DNA of 49,454 nucleotides, from the NCBI GenBank assembly GCA_035286585.1, contig DATEDC010000172.1:1-49454 (forward strand). The letters run 5' to 3'. A program made the position numbers and the translations under genes. This document shows, in pieces, positions 1-8,012 of the stretch (the stretch's first letter is position 1; each line of letters opens with the position of its first letter). Source of the DNA: DSOS01 sp035286585. Lineage in GTDB: Bacteria > Chloroflexota > Anaerolineae > Anaerolineales > UBA4823. The notes under the pieces were generated by a model. It saw only the letters and a program-made list of their open reading frames with translations, had not been told where the DNA came from and did no database searches.

Positions 1-1
1 C

Positions 2-853
2 GTCGCCGACGGTTTGGAAAGCCCCAGCAGCCTGGCTTTCTACCAGGATGGCTCGCTGTACGTGGCGGAGACCACCCGCATCCTGCGTTTAAGCGAGGGC
101 GACGCCCAGGGGCGCTTGATCGACCCGCAGGTGGTGGTGGGCGACTTGCCGGGCGGCGGTCACAGCACGCGCACCGTGCTGTTCAGCCCTGACGGGGTGA
201 GCATGTTCGTCTCGGTGGGCTCGTCCTGCAACGTTTGCGCCGAAAGCGACCCCCGCCGCGCGGCGATCCTGCGCTACAACCCGGACGGCAGCGGGATGGA
301 GATTTTCTCTTTTGGGCTGCGCAACGCGGTGGGGATCACCTTCCGCCCGGGCACTGACGAGCTGTGGGCGACCAACAACGGCCGCGATATACTGGGCGAC
401 GACCTGCCCCCGGAGACGATCAACCTGGTGCGCCAGGGCGACGATTTCGGCTGGCCGCGCTGCCATGCCGGGCGGATTGTCGACCCGGATTTCGGGGAGG
501 CGGGGGCGTGCGCCGGGGTGGCGCTGCCCGAGGTGGAGATGCAGGCCCATTCCGCGCCGCTTGGCCTGGCATTTTATGCCGGCGTGCAGTTCCCGCCTGA
601 ATTTCACGGCGACCTGTTCGTGGCTTTTCACGGCTCGTGGAACCGCAGCGTGCCCACCGGTTACAAGGTGGTGCGCATCCCCATGCAGGATGGCAGGCCG
701 GGGCCGGTCGAGGATTTCGCCGTTGGCTGGCTGAAGGCGGATGGGAACGCCTGGGGTCGCCCGGTGGACGTGATCACCGGCGCGGATGGCAGCCTGTTCG
801 TCTCGGACGATGACGGAGGGCGTATCTGGCGAATTTTTTACGCCGGGCGATGA
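2..853 (+). CDS. Sorbosone dehydrogenase-like (PQQ/GDH-type beta-propeller) protein, 5' end cut by window
   Basis: The frame is open to the left edge (the codons before the in-frame TTG at 14 read VADG), so the N-terminus, including any signal peptide, lies outside the window. About 284 residues remain. They match the C-terminal half of the glucose/sorbosone dehydrogenase beta-propeller family: a SFGLRNAVGI segment, an NNGRD segment, GDDFGWPRCH, the FVAFHGSWNRS stretch, and a closing FVSDDDGGRIWRIFY strand. Family members are usually secreted, may bind PQQ and calcium, and oxidise sugars or aldoses. The substrate here cannot be told. The gene ends 75 bases before the next start, and a good promoter lies in the gap, so it is probably not co-transcribed with what follows. 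The family call is firm and the reaction is not. Confidence 0.85.
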   Translation, partial: VADGLESPSSLAFYQDGSLYVAETTRILRLSEGDAQGRLIDPQVVVGDLPGGGHSTRTVLFSPDGVSMFVSVGSSCNVCAESDPRRAAILRYNPDGSGMEIFSFGLRNAVGITFRPGTDELWATNNGRDILGDDLPPETINLVRQGDDFGWPRCHAGRIVDPDFGEAGACAGVALPEVEMQAHSAPLGLAFYAGVQFPPEFHGDLFVAFHGSWNRSVPTGYKVVRIPMQDGRPGPVEDFAVGWLKADGNAWGRPVDVITGADGSLFVSDDDGGRIWRIFYAGR

Positions 854-857
854 GAAA

Positions 858-888
858 TTGAGCGCACTTTTTTTGGAGCGGGTATAAT
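858..888 (+). promoter_or_regulatory. Putative sigma-70-type promoter for the HerA-like gene
   Basis: TTGAGC at 858-863 and a perfect TATAAT at 883-888 are separated by 19 bases, slightly long for sigma-70. They lie just after the previous stop codon and 41 bases ahead of the GTG start at 929. The -10 box is strong and the -35 assignment is weaker. Confidence 0.5.
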
Positions 889-928
889 GGATGGCATCCT
901 GGATTAATTTCAGCATAGGGAGAGTATA

Positions 929-3463
929 GTGGTAGAGACGGCAGGCCAATTTTATCTCGGGAGGCTCTTCGATCCCCAGGTGGGCAAGCTGACCGACCAG
1001 CCGCTGCTCTACGACCCAAAGGACCTGACCACCCACGCCGTGGTGGTAGGCATGACCGGCTCCGGCAAGACCGGGCTGTGCCTCGATCTGCTGGAGGAGG
1101 CCGCGCTGAACGACGTGCCGGCGCTGATGATCGACCCGAAAGGCGATATCGCTAACGCGCTGCTGCACTTCCCCGAGCTGCTGCCCCAGGATTTTCAGCC
1201 CTGGATCAACGCCGACCAGGCGCGCCGGGAGGGCAAGAGCCTCGAGCAGGCCGCGGCGGATACGGCGGGGCTGTGGCAAAAAAGTCTGGCGGAATGGGGC
1301 ATCGGTCCGGAACGGCTGCGCGCCTTGCAGACCAGCGCTCATTTTGCCGTCTACACCCCCGGCTCGGATGCGGGCATACCGGTCAGCATCCTGGCTTCAT
1401 TGCAGGCGCCAGCTATCTCCTGGGAGAGGGACCGCGAGCTGCTGCGGGAGAAGATCTCGAGCACGGTCACGGCCCTTTTAGGCCTGGTGGGGCTGGTCGA
1501 CGTGGACCCGGTGCGCTCCCGCGAGCACATTTTACTCGCCAACATCTTCGAGTACGCCTGGAGCCGGGGCCAGGACCTGGAACTGGGCGAGCTGATCTTG
1601 CAGACTCAGAACCCGCCATTCCCCAGGCTGGGCGTGTTCGATATCAACACTTTCTTCCCGGAGAAGGATCGCTTCGGTCTAGCGATGCTGCTGAACAACA
1701 TCCTGGCCGCGCCAGCCTTCCAGCCCTGGATTGAGGGACAGCCGCTGGATATCCCCGGCCTGCTCTACGCCCCAGATGGGCGGCCGCGGCACAGCGTGTT
1801 CTACATCGCCCACCTGCCGGACGCCGAGCGCATGTTCTTCGTCACCCTGCTGTATTCGGCGGTGGAGGCCTGGATGCGCACCCAGAGCGGCGCCACTTCG
1901 CTGCGGGCGATCCTGTATTTCGACGAAATCTTCGGCTACTTGCCGCCTATCGGCAATCCGCCTTCCAAGCAACCTATACTGCGCATGCTCAAGCAAGCGC
2001 GCGCCTTTGGCGTGAGCCAACTGTTGGTGACCCAGAACCCGGTAGACCTGGATTACAAGGGCCTGTCCAACGCCGGCACCTGGTTTATCGGCAAGCTGCA
2101 AACCGACCAGGACAAGCAGCGCCTGCTGGACGGTCTGGAGAGCGCCACGGCAGGCGGAATGAACCGCGGCGAGTACGACCGTCTGATCTCGGCACTGGGC
2201 AAGCGGGTTTTCCTGCTGCACAACGTGCACGAAATGCGCCCCCAGCTTTTCCAGACCCGCTGGGCGATGAACTTCCTGGCAGGTCCGCTAACCCGGGCGC
2301 AGGTGCCGGAGCTCAACAGGCTGGTGGGAGCTACACTGGCTTTGCCGGGCAAGATTGCTCCTGCCGCCGCGCCTGGAACAACAGCGGTTCCTTCCGCCGC
2401 GAAGATGGCTGCTGAGACCGCCGCTCCTGTTAAGCCAACTGCCCTTGCTGGGGCGGAGCTGGGCTCGACCACGCTGCCGGCGCTGCCCACCGGCGTGGCC
2501 GAATATTTCCTGCCCAACAACCTGACCCTGACCCAGGCTTTCCGAGTGGCCGGGCGCACCTTCCCGCAGGGAGCGGTCAGCCTGGGGCTGCTCTACCGCC
2601 CGGCTTTGCTGGCCCAGGCGGAGATCCGCTTCCTGAACCGCAAGTTCAACCTTGATCACGAGGTGCGCCGGGCTGCCCTGGTGGCTGAGCCGGATCGGCG
2701 CGGCGTGGTGCGCTGGGAGGATTACCTGGTGGCGGAGATCGACCCGCTCTCTCTGGAGCGCTCGGCCGACCTGCAGGTGCGCTTTGCCACCCTGGAAGCG
2801 CCCCTGAACGACGCCCGGGTCATCGCCAGCCTGCAAAGCGACTTCCAGGACTGGGCTTATCGCAAGACCGAGGTGACAGTGCGCGCCAACGAAGCCCTCA
2901 AAGTGTACGCCGGGCCAGAGGTGACGCGCGCCGATTTCCTTAAAATGTGCGCCGAGGCCGCCAGCCAGGGCATGCAGACAGAGGTAGCAAAGGTGGAAGC
3001 CTCGTTCGACGAGAAGCTTAAACGCCTGGAGGGGCGCCTGAGGCGCGAAGAGCGCGAGCTGTCTGAGGATCAGGACGAACTCTCTCAACGTAAAATGGAA
3101 GAATTAGGCACCCACGCCGAAAATATCTTCGGCTTGTTTGCCAGGCGACGGAGCAGCCGCCGACTGTCTACCTCGCTGAGCAAACGCCGCATGACATCCC
3201 AAGCCAAAGCGGATGTCGAGGAATCCGTGGAGGCGATCGTGGAGATGAAAAAAGAGATCGCTCTCCTCGTGGGCGAAAAAGCGGCTGCCCTAGATGAAAT
3301 CAACGATAAGTGGCGCCAGGTAACCGAAGGCGTCACCGAGATCGCCGTCGCGCCGCTGAAGAAGGATGTGTTGGTGGACCTTTTCGGCGTTGCCTGGGTG
3401 CCGAACCACGTGGTGCAGCTCGGAAAAGAAATAGTCGAGCTGCCGGGCTACGGGCAAGTTTAG
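929..3463 (+). CDS. HerA/DUF87-type ATP-binding protein with coiled-coil C-terminus
   Basis: A large 844-residue P-loop ATPase of the HerA/FtsK superfamily. Walker A GMTGSGKT is at residues 41-48. The DPKGD motif follows near 71, typical of HerA-like ATPases that bind helicase or conjugation-type substrates. A Walker B region (AILYFDEIFGYLPP) lies near 327-340, followed by the LLVTQNPVDLDYKGL sensor region. A low-complexity Ala/Pro segment near 480-510 leads into an alpha-helical, charged region (about 680-790) predicted as coiled coil, with an Arg/Ser-rich patch in its middle. No membrane segment is seen. GTG at 929 is chosen because AGGGAGA lies just ahead of it. Homologues are often annotated only as ATP-binding protein or DUF853/DUF87. 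A DNA-translocase role is plausible but not shown. Confidence 0.8.
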   Translation: MVETAGQFYLGRLFDPQVGKLTDQPLLYDPKDLTTHAVVVGMTGSGKTGLCLDLLEEAALNDVPALMIDPKGDIANALLHFPELLPQDFQPWINADQARREGKSLEQAAADTAGLWQKSLAEWGIGPERLRALQTSAHFAVYTPGSDAGIPVSILASLQAPAISWERDRELLREKISSTVTALLGLVGLVDVDPVRSREHILLANIFEYAWSRGQDLELGELILQTQNPPFPRLGVFDINTFFPEKDRFGLAMLLNNILAAPAFQPWIEGQPLDIPGLLYAPDGRPRHSVFYIAHLPDAERMFFVTLLYSAVEAWMRTQSGATSLRAILYFDEIFGYLPPIGNPPSKQPILRMLKQARAFGVSQLLVTQNPVDLDYKGLSNAGTWFIGKLQTDQDKQRLLDGLESATAGGMNRGEYDRLISALGKRVFLLHNVHEMRPQLFQTRWAMNFLAGPLTRAQVPELNRLVGATLALPGKIAPAAAPGTTAVPSAAKMAAETAAPVKPTALAGAELGSTTLPALPTGVAEYFLPNNLTLTQAFRVAGRTFPQGAVSLGLLYRPALLAQAEIRFLNRKFNLDHEVRRAALVAEPDRRGVVRWEDYLVAEIDPLSLERSADLQVRFATLEAPLNDARVIASLQSDFQDWAYRKTEVTVRANEALKVYAGPEVTRADFLKMCAEAASQGMQTEVAKVEASFDEKLKRLEGRLRREERELSEDQDELSQRKMEELGTHAENIFGLFARRRSSRRLSTSLSKRRMTSQAKADVEESVEAIVEMKKEIALLVGEKAAALDEINDKWRQVTEGVTEIAVAPLKKDVLVDLFGVAWVPNHVVQLGKEIVELPGYGQV

Positions 3464-3558
3464 GGTCGTTTCTCGGTGAGGAGCTGTCCGCTTGAATTCG
3501 GAGATGCCTTGCTTCTCACCGATCTGGATAATCTTTATCAGTATCCTGGGAGGTAGCT

Positions 3559-3993
3559 ATGTACATTGTCAGACATTGCCTGCAGACGAAGGGGAATCAA
3601 GTCTATTCGATCCACCCCGAGGCGAGCGTGTACGAAGCCCTGCGTCTGATGGCGGAAAAAGATATCGGCGCGCTGCTGGTGATGGAGGCGGAGAAGGTGG
3701 TGGGCATCTTTTCCGAGCGGGACTATGCCCGCAAGGTCGTCCTGCACGGCAAAAGCTCCAAAGAGACGCCGGTGCGGGAGGTCATGACAGCCAGGGTGGT
3801 TTTTGTGCGCCCCGACCAGTCGCTTGATGAATGCATGGCGCTGATGACCAACAAGCGCATCCGCCACCTGCCGGTGGTGGAGGGCGACCGGGTGGTGGGC
3901 GTTATCTCCATCGGCGACGTGGTGAAGGAGATCATCGCCGAGCAGGAATTCGTCATCGAGCAGCTAGCAAACTATATCTCCGGTGAGCGCTGA
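3559..3993 (+). CDS. CBS-domain pair protein
   Basis: A 144-residue protein that is almost entirely a Bateman module. The first CBS repeat spans about residues 8-62 (VYEALRLMAEKDIGALLVME, VVGIFSERDYARKV) and the second about 75-130 (VREVMTA-like start, SLDECMALMTNKRIRHLPVVE, VVGVISIGDVVKEI). Such stand-alone pairs bind adenine nucleotides or related ligands and act as energy-state sensors, often on partner enzymes. The ribosome site GGGAGGT at 3548-3554 fixes the ATG at 3559. Its stop overlaps the start of the next gene by 11 bases, which suggests translational coupling with the ATC-hydrolase-like gene. The ligand and partner are unknown. Confidence 0.9.
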   Translation: MYIVRHCLQTKGNQVYSIHPEASVYEALRLMAEKDIGALLVMEAEKVVGIFSERDYARKVVLHGKSSKETPVREVMTARVVFVRPDQSLDECMALMTNKRIRHLPVVEGDRVVGVISIGDVVKEIIAEQEFVIEQLANYISGER

Positions 3994-4552
3994 TCTCTCG
4001 CCACCCCCAGAGGGCGTCTCTTCCCCCGACCGGTTGAACGCCATCGGCGTGCTGACCCGCCGCGAGATCGAAGCGCGGATCATCGAGCCACTGCTGAAAG
4101 CGTTCGAGGCAGAGATCGGGCGCCAGCGAGTTGAGGAGATCTTTCGCCAGACGATCATCGCTATCGCCCGGGAGCAAGGGGCGCAGCTCGCCCGGAGTAT
4201 GGGCGGTGATTCGCTGGCCCACTTCGCCGCCTCGCTGGAAGACTGGCAAAAAGATGACGCCATGCAGATCGAGGTGCTGGCCCAAATCGTGACAGCCTTC
4301 GATTTCAACGTCACCCGCTGCCGCTACGCGGAGATGTATCGGGCGCTGGGCATCCCCGAGCTGGGCGCCCTGCTCTCCTGCAACCGGGATTTCGCCCTGA
4401 TCGAGGGCTTCAACCCCGCGGTGGATCTGACCCGCACGCAGACGATCATGGAGGGCGCCGCCTACTGCGATTTCCGCTATGCCCTGCGAGAGCTCGCCGA
4501 GCGCCGGCGAGCCCAGCCTGGGCAAGCTGATCCACCTGGTGAGCGCTCGTGA
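3983..4552 (+). CDS. L-2-amino-thiazoline-4-carboxylic acid hydrolase-like protein
   Basis: A 189-residue soluble protein starting at GTG 3983 inside the end of the CBS gene. The pattern fits the ATC hydrolase family (PF14196): a helical N-terminus beginning LTRREIEARIIEPLLKAF, then a region with FDFNVTRCRYAEMYRALG and a C-terminal segment with LLSCNRDFALIEGFNP and the CDFRYAL end. The named activity (opening the ATC ring in an L-cysteine pathway) belongs to a few Pseudomonas enzymes. Most family members have no tested function, so the reaction should not be assumed. It overlaps both neighbours and belongs to the 3.5-5.7 kb operon. Confidence 0.7.
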   Translation: MSADLSPPPEGVSSPDRLNAIGVLTRREIEARIIEPLLKAFEAEIGRQRVEEIFRQTIIAIAREQGAQLARSMGGDSLAHFAASLEDWQKDDAMQIEVLAQIVTAFDFNVTRCRYAEMYRALGIPELGALLSCNRDFALIEGFNPAVDLTRTQTIMEGAAYCDFRYALRELAERRRAQPGQADPPGERS

Positions 4553-5043
4553 AAACCCTGCTGGTTCTGCGCCACGCCAAGTCGAGCTGGGGAGACCCTG
4601 CCCTGGCGGACCACGACCGCCCGCTGAATAAACGCGGCAAAAAGGACGCCCCGCGCATCGGCGCGCTGCTGCGCCGCGAGGACCTGACGCCGGAGCTGAT
4701 CATCAGCTCCACCGCCCGGCGCGCCCGGACGACGGCTGAGATCGTCGTCGAGCACAGCGGCTGCGAGGGGCAGCTCAGACTGGAGAGGGACCTGTACGCT
4801 GCCGGACCGGAGGCTTATCTGCAGGTGTTGGCGGAGCTCCCGGATGAGTATCAGCGCGTGATGCTGGTGGGGCACAACCCGGGCCTGGAGGAGCTGCTCG
4901 AGATGCTTACCGGGGATTACGAGCGCCTGCCAACCGCTGCCCTGGCCCAGGTGCGCTTGCCCATCAAGCGCTGGCGTGATCTCGCTGAAGAGGCTTCCGG
5001 TGAACTGGTGAACCTGTGGCGCCCGAAGGAGTTGGGAGGCTGA
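4549..5043 (+). CDS. sixA: SixA-like phosphohistidine phosphatase (histidine phosphatase superfamily)
   Basis: A 164-residue histidine phosphatase. The catalytic RHA motif at residues 8-10 (LLVLRHAKSSW) supplies the nucleophilic His9. The DRPLNKRGKKDAPRIG segment and the second conserved His in VMLVGHNPGLEEL near residue 109 complete the SixA pattern. SixA-type enzymes remove phosphate from histidine in phosphotransfer proteins, but many homologues outside proteobacteria are uncharacterised, so the target is inferred. The GTG start overlaps the preceding stop as GTGA, which implies translational coupling. Length is normal for the family. Confidence 0.8.
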   Translation: MKTLLVLRHAKSSWGDPALADHDRPLNKRGKKDAPRIGALLRREDLTPELIISSTARRARTTAEIVVEHSGCEGQLRLERDLYAAGPEAYLQVLAELPDEYQRVMLVGHNPGLEELLEMLTGDYERLPTAALAQVRLPIKRWRDLAEEASGELVNLWRPKELGG

Positions 5044-5046
5044 GCT

Positions 5047-5655
5047 ATGGGTGCCTCACCCTGGCTGGTGCTCCTGGCGGTCGGGCTGTATGGCCTGGCG
5101 CATTCCATCCTGGCTTCGCTGTGGGTCAAAGCCCGCCTGCGGGGGACGTTTGGGCCATCCAGCGAGCGCTGGTACCGGCTGGCTTACAACATCTTTGCCG
5201 CCCTCAGCTTGCTGCCTATCTTGGCCATGCCAACCCTGCTGCCCGACCGGGAGCTTTACCGCGTACCCGCTCCCTGGCTGTATCTCACCCTAACAGGGCA
5301 GGCTCTGGCTGCGCTGTTCCTGTTGGTAGGCCTGCTGCACACCGGGGTGTGGTCATTCCTGGGGCTGCGCCAGTTGCTCCAGCCGCCAGCCGTGGAGCCG
5401 CCCAGGCTGGTGGTGCGCGGCCTGTACCGCTGGGTGCGCCACCCGCTGTACACTGCCGGTCTGCTCTTGATCTGGCTGCTGCCGGTGATGACGGTCAACC
5501 TGCTGGCGCTGAACCTCGGATTGACGCTCTACATTGTGATTGGAGCCATGTTTGAAGAGCGCAAGCTGATCCGCGAGTTTGGGCAGGCTTATGTGGAATA
5601 CCGTCGCGGCGTGCCCATGCTGGTGCCATTTCTGCCCGGGAAGCGGGGGAATTGA
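5047..5655 (+). CDS. Integral membrane methyltransferase, ICMT/PEMT-like
   Basis: A 202-residue membrane protein with about five hydrophobic segments. The C-terminal half carries the isoprenylcysteine carboxyl methyltransferase-type signature: a RGLYRWVRHPLYTAG loop with the conserved RHP, a following hydrophobic pair, and the EERKLIREFGQAYVEYRRGVP tail. In this fold these residues bind S-adenosylmethionine. The N-terminal half resembles the NnrU/MddA-type extension. Substrates in this group include lipids, thiols and isoprenyl cysteine, and none can be assigned here. GGGAGG at 5034-5039 precedes the ATG. It is the last gene of the short operon. A strong promoter for the next unit begins nine bases after its stop. 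Confidence 0.7.
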   Translation: MGASPWLVLLAVGLYGLAHSILASLWVKARLRGTFGPSSERWYRLAYNIFAALSLLPILAMPTLLPDRELYRVPAPWLYLTLTGQALAALFLLVGLLHTGVWSFLGLRQLLQPPAVEPPRLVVRGLYRWVRHPLYTAGLLLIWLLPVMTVNLLALNLGLTLYIVIGAMFEERKLIREFGQAYVEYRRGVPMLVPFLPGKRGN

Positions 5656-5663
5656 AAAATGAA

Positions 5664-5692
5664 TTGACCACTAAAGACGAAGGCGGTATAAT
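5664..5692 (+). promoter_or_regulatory. Strong sigma-70-type promoter of the riboflavin-import operon
   Basis: TTGACC at 5664-5669 and TATAAT at 5687-5692 are separated by exactly 17 bases. This is the best promoter match seen in the window. Transcription would begin near 5699, about 65 bases before the FMN riboswitch. Confidence 0.8.
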
Positions 5693-5763
5693 CAGGTCAG
5701 ATAAAACAAACTGCGAGAATTTGTGATATATTTAACAAGCAGTTCTCGCTGTTTAAAATAACA

Positions 5764-5886
5764 ACCTTCGGGGCAGGGTGCAATTCCCGACCGGCGGTAA
5801 AGCCCGCGAGCAAGGGCGAGATCCATCGCCCGCGCACGACCCGGTGAAACTCCGCGGCCGACGGTATAGTCCGGATGAGAGAAGGT
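5764..5886 (+). promoter_or_regulatory. FMN riboswitch (RFN element)
   Basis: The conserved aptamer blocks are in order. The P1 arm ACCTTC (5764-5769) pairs with GAAGGT (5881-5886). GGGGCAGGGTG, AATTCCCGACCGGCGGTAAAGCCCGCGAGC, a variable arm near 5814-5850, GGTGAAACTCCG, GCCGACGGTATAGTCCGGATGAGAG follow almost as in the consensus. It responds to flavin mononucleotide in known cases, usually by shutting off expression when FMN is plentiful. Downstream lies an ABC importer, so the switch predicts flavin uptake. Several overlapping reading frames through this region are not genes. Confidence 0.97.
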
Positions 5887-5959
5887 GTGGTTTGCCAGGT
5901 GTGCAGCCTGGCAATACCTGGAACTGGCCCGCAATGGGTCTGGTTTCCGCGCCCATACG

Positions 5960-6074
5960 CCCCGAAAGCCGGCGGCATGATTGCCGATGGTCTTCGGGGT
6001 AATTTATGCGCAGGAGACGGATCTCTTGGGCTGGAATTGCGTTTGCCCCGATAACTTTTACGGGGCACGTTTTT
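5960..6074 (+). terminator. Riboswitch expression platform: upstream hairpin and intrinsic terminator
   Basis: Two hairpins follow the aptamer. The first pairs CCCCGAA (5960-5966) with TTCGGGG (5993-5999). The second pairs GCCCCG (6045-6050) plus TAA with TTA plus CGGGGC (6061-6066) and is followed by TTTTT at 6070-6074, as in a Rho-independent terminator. The strand 5994-5999 (TCGGGG) can also pair with 6046-6051 (CCCCGA), which would break the terminator. The layout therefore allows a choice between terminated and read-through transcripts. An additional 8-bp hairpin (5892-5899 with 5907-5914) lies between. The role of each arm is inferred. Confidence 0.6.
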
Positions 6075-6100
6075 CGTCCCCAATGGAGAAAGATGCGGAC

Positions 6101-6928
6101 ATGGACCTGATACACATAGTGAAAACCTCGCCGCAGTCCGGGAGATTTGTCCTCCGCTCGGGGGTGCTCCTGGTCGCGTTTATCCTGGCGGCGACGGTGG
6201 CGTTTTGGGAGCTGCTCACCCGGGTCACGGACTTACCGGCCTTCATGCTGCCCCCGCCCGGGCTGGTATGGAGCCGCTTCTGGCAAGTGCTGAGCGATGG
6301 CAGCCTGGGGCGGCATGTCTGGGTTACGCTGCGCGAGGTGCTGTTTGGGCTGGCGCTGGGAATGGGAGTGGCCACAGCCCTGGGCTACCTGCTGGCGAAA
6401 TCCCTCGCCTTCGAGCGGCTGCTCTCGCCCTATATTGTCGCCAGCCAGGCGATTCCGATCGTCGCCATTGCCCCGCTGCTCATTCGCTGGTTCGGGCCGG
6501 GGCTGTTCTCCAAGGTGTTGATCTGCGCGTTGATCGTGCTCTTCCCGGTGCTGGTGAACACCATTGTGGGGCTGCGCTCGGTGCCGGAGGAGCTGCACGA
6601 CCTGATGCGCTCGCTGCGCGCCAGTCGCTGGCAAACGGTGAAATATTTAGAGGTCCCGGCGGCGCTGCCGGTTTTCCTGGGCGGGCTGCGCATCGGTGCC
6701 ACGCTCTCGGTGATCGGTGCGGTGGTGGGCGAATTCGTGGGCGCTGACCGCGGCCTGGGTTTTATGATCAACGTAGGACGCGGCCAATACGATACTGCCC
6801 TGGTTTTCGTGGCGGTTTTCACCCTGGTGGTCATGGCGCTGAGCCTGTACGGCGGGGTGGTGCTGGTGGAAAACCGCCTGCTCTCCTGGCGGCAGCGACC
6901 GGACCAGCCCGTTCTGGTAGAAATATGA
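6101..6928 (+). CDS. ribX: ABC transporter permease, RibX-like (predicted riboflavin import)
   Basis: A 275-residue permease of the nitrate/taurine/thiamine-precursor (NMT) class with about six hydrophobic segments. The EAA loop that contacts the ATPase is visible in the EELHDLMRSLRASRWQTVKYLEVPAALP region. The frame stays open upstream to about 5981, but that stretch covers the riboswitch hairpins. ATG 6101 is chosen because GGAGAAAG (6085-6092) sits at good distance. ATG 6083 is the alternative. RibXY-type systems downstream of FMN riboswitches are known in Chloroflexota and are the basis for the riboflavin call. The protein family alone would also fit thiamine precursors or aliphatic sulfonates. 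Its stop overlaps the next frame. Confidence 0.85.
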   Translation: MDLIHIVKTSPQSGRFVLRSGVLLVAFILAATVAFWELLTRVTDLPAFMLPPPGLVWSRFWQVLSDGSLGRHVWVTLREVLFGLALGMGVATALGYLLAKSLAFERLLSPYIVASQAIPIVAIAPLLIRWFGPGLFSKVLICALIVLFPVLVNTIVGLRSVPEELHDLMRSLRASRWQTVKYLEVPAALPVFLGGLRIGATLSVIGAVVGEFVGADRGLGFMINVGRGQYDTALVFVAVFTLVVMALSLYGGVVLVENRLLSWRQRPDQPVLVEI

Positions 6929-6951
6929 GAAGACTCGAGGAGAAACTTTCT

Positions 6952-7959
6952 ATGAAATTGAGAGCGCCTGTTGTGTTGGGCTTTATCGCCCTGTTGCTGC
7001 TGGCTGCCTGCGGGGGGAAGCCAGCAGAAAACCCGCCGGCGGCCGTAACGGAAAACCCGCCGGAGCTGGTGCATATTCGCCTGCCGATGGGCTATATCCC
7101 GAGCGTGCAATATGCGCCCTTCTACGTGGCAGTTGATAAAGGCTACTTCCGGGAAGCTGGGATCGAGCTCGAGTTCGATTACAGCTTCGAGACCGATGGG
7201 GTGACCCTGGTGGGCGCTAACAACCTACAGTTCGCCCTGGTATCCGGCGAGCAGGTGCTGCTGGCGCGCGCCCAGGGCCTGCCGGTGGTGTATGTGCTGG
7301 CCTGGTGGCAGGATTACCCAGTGGCGGTGGCTGCCAAGACGGACCAAAATATCCGTATACCCGCCGATCTCAAAGGTAAGCGCATCGGCCTGCCAGGCCT
7401 CTTTGGCGCCAGCTATATTGGGCTGCGGGCGCTGCTCGGCGCCAACGGGCTGACCGAAAGTGAAGTCACCCTGGATTCGATCGGCTTTAACCAGGTGGAA
7501 GCGCTCGCAACCGACCAGGAGCAGGCGGTGGTGGTGTACGCCAACAACGAGCCCATCCAGTTGCGCGCCCAGGGCTATGGGATCGATGTGATCCGCGTGG
7601 CTGACTACGTCAGGCTGGCCTCCAACGGGTTGATTTCAAACGAAGCGACCATCGCCGAAAATCCCGAGCTGGTGCGCCGGATGGTTCAGGCCGTGTTGCG
7701 CGGCCTGGATGACGTGCTGGCTGACCCAGAGGGGGCTTACAGCATTTGCCTGGATTATGTCGAAGGCCTGGCGCAGGCAGACCAGGCAGTTCAAAAAGAA
7801 ATCCTGGCTACATCTATTGAATTCTGGCAGGCGGAAAAACCGGGTTATTCCGACCCGACGGCCTGGGAAAACATGCAGGACGTTTTGCTGGAAATAGGCC
7901 TGCTGAGCGCAGAGCTTGATTTGAGCCGGGCTTACACGAACGAGTTTGTGGCGCCATAA
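6952..7959 (+). CDS. ribY: ABC substrate-binding lipoprotein, RibY-like
   Basis: A 335-residue NMT1/THI5-like periplasmic-type binding protein. The lipobox LLLAAC places the lipidated Cys at residue 20, so it is tethered to the outer face of the membrane. Family features include MGYIPSVQYAPFYVAVDKGYFREAGIELEF and the DLKGKRIGLPGLFGASYIGLRALL segment. ATG 6952 is chosen over ATG 6925 because AGGAG at 6938-6942 lies nine bases ahead and the signal peptide then begins correctly with MKLR. Together with the permease and the FMN riboswitch it most likely captures riboflavin. The ligand is inferred from the operon. Confidence 0.85.
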   Translation: MKLRAPVVLGFIALLLLAACGGKPAENPPAAVTENPPELVHIRLPMGYIPSVQYAPFYVAVDKGYFREAGIELEFDYSFETDGVTLVGANNLQFALVSGEQVLLARAQGLPVVYVLAWWQDYPVAVAAKTDQNIRIPADLKGKRIGLPGLFGASYIGLRALLGANGLTESEVTLDSIGFNQVEALATDQEQAVVVYANNEPIQLRAQGYGIDVIRVADYVRLASNGLISNEATIAENPELVRRMVQAVLRGLDDVLADPEGAYSICLDYVEGLAQADQAVQKEILATSIEFWQAEKPGYSDPTAWENMQDVLLEIGLLSAELDLSRAYTNEFVAP

Positions 7960-7962
7960 ATT

Positions 7963-7998
7963 AAGGTGCCGCGCACGTTCGAACGTGCCTGGCACCTT
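7963..7998 (+). repeat. Near-perfect 36-bp palindrome between ribY and the ATPase gene
   Basis: The outer arms AAGGTGCC (7963-7970) and GGCACCTT (7991-7998) flank an inner perfect 16-bp palindrome (7973-7988, core GTTCGAAC). Only positions 7971-7972 opposite 7989-7990 fail to pair fully. It begins three bases after the ribY stop. It may act as an mRNA-stabilising or attenuating hairpin that lowers ATPase expression, or be one copy of a dispersed palindromic repeat. There is no T-run, so a normal terminator is unlikely. Confidence 0.75.
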
Positions 7999-8012
7999 GG
8001 CTGGAAAGATCG

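Noticed and set aside
89..1342. Long open frame on the minus strand opposite the dehydrogenase and HerA-like genes (and many similar long antisense frames)
   Set aside because: The frame arises from high GC content with few stops. The product is rich in Arg, His, Gln and Gly with no domain, and it lies across two well-supported genes on the other strand.
3310..3495. Small frame overlapping the end of the HerA-like gene
   Set aside because: It lies in another frame of a well-supported gene, has an Arg-rich low-complexity product and no ribosome site.
5697..6115. Minus- and plus-strand frames through the FMN riboswitch region
   Set aside because: The region is a structured RNA leader. The frames have no family match and would cover the aptamer and hairpins.
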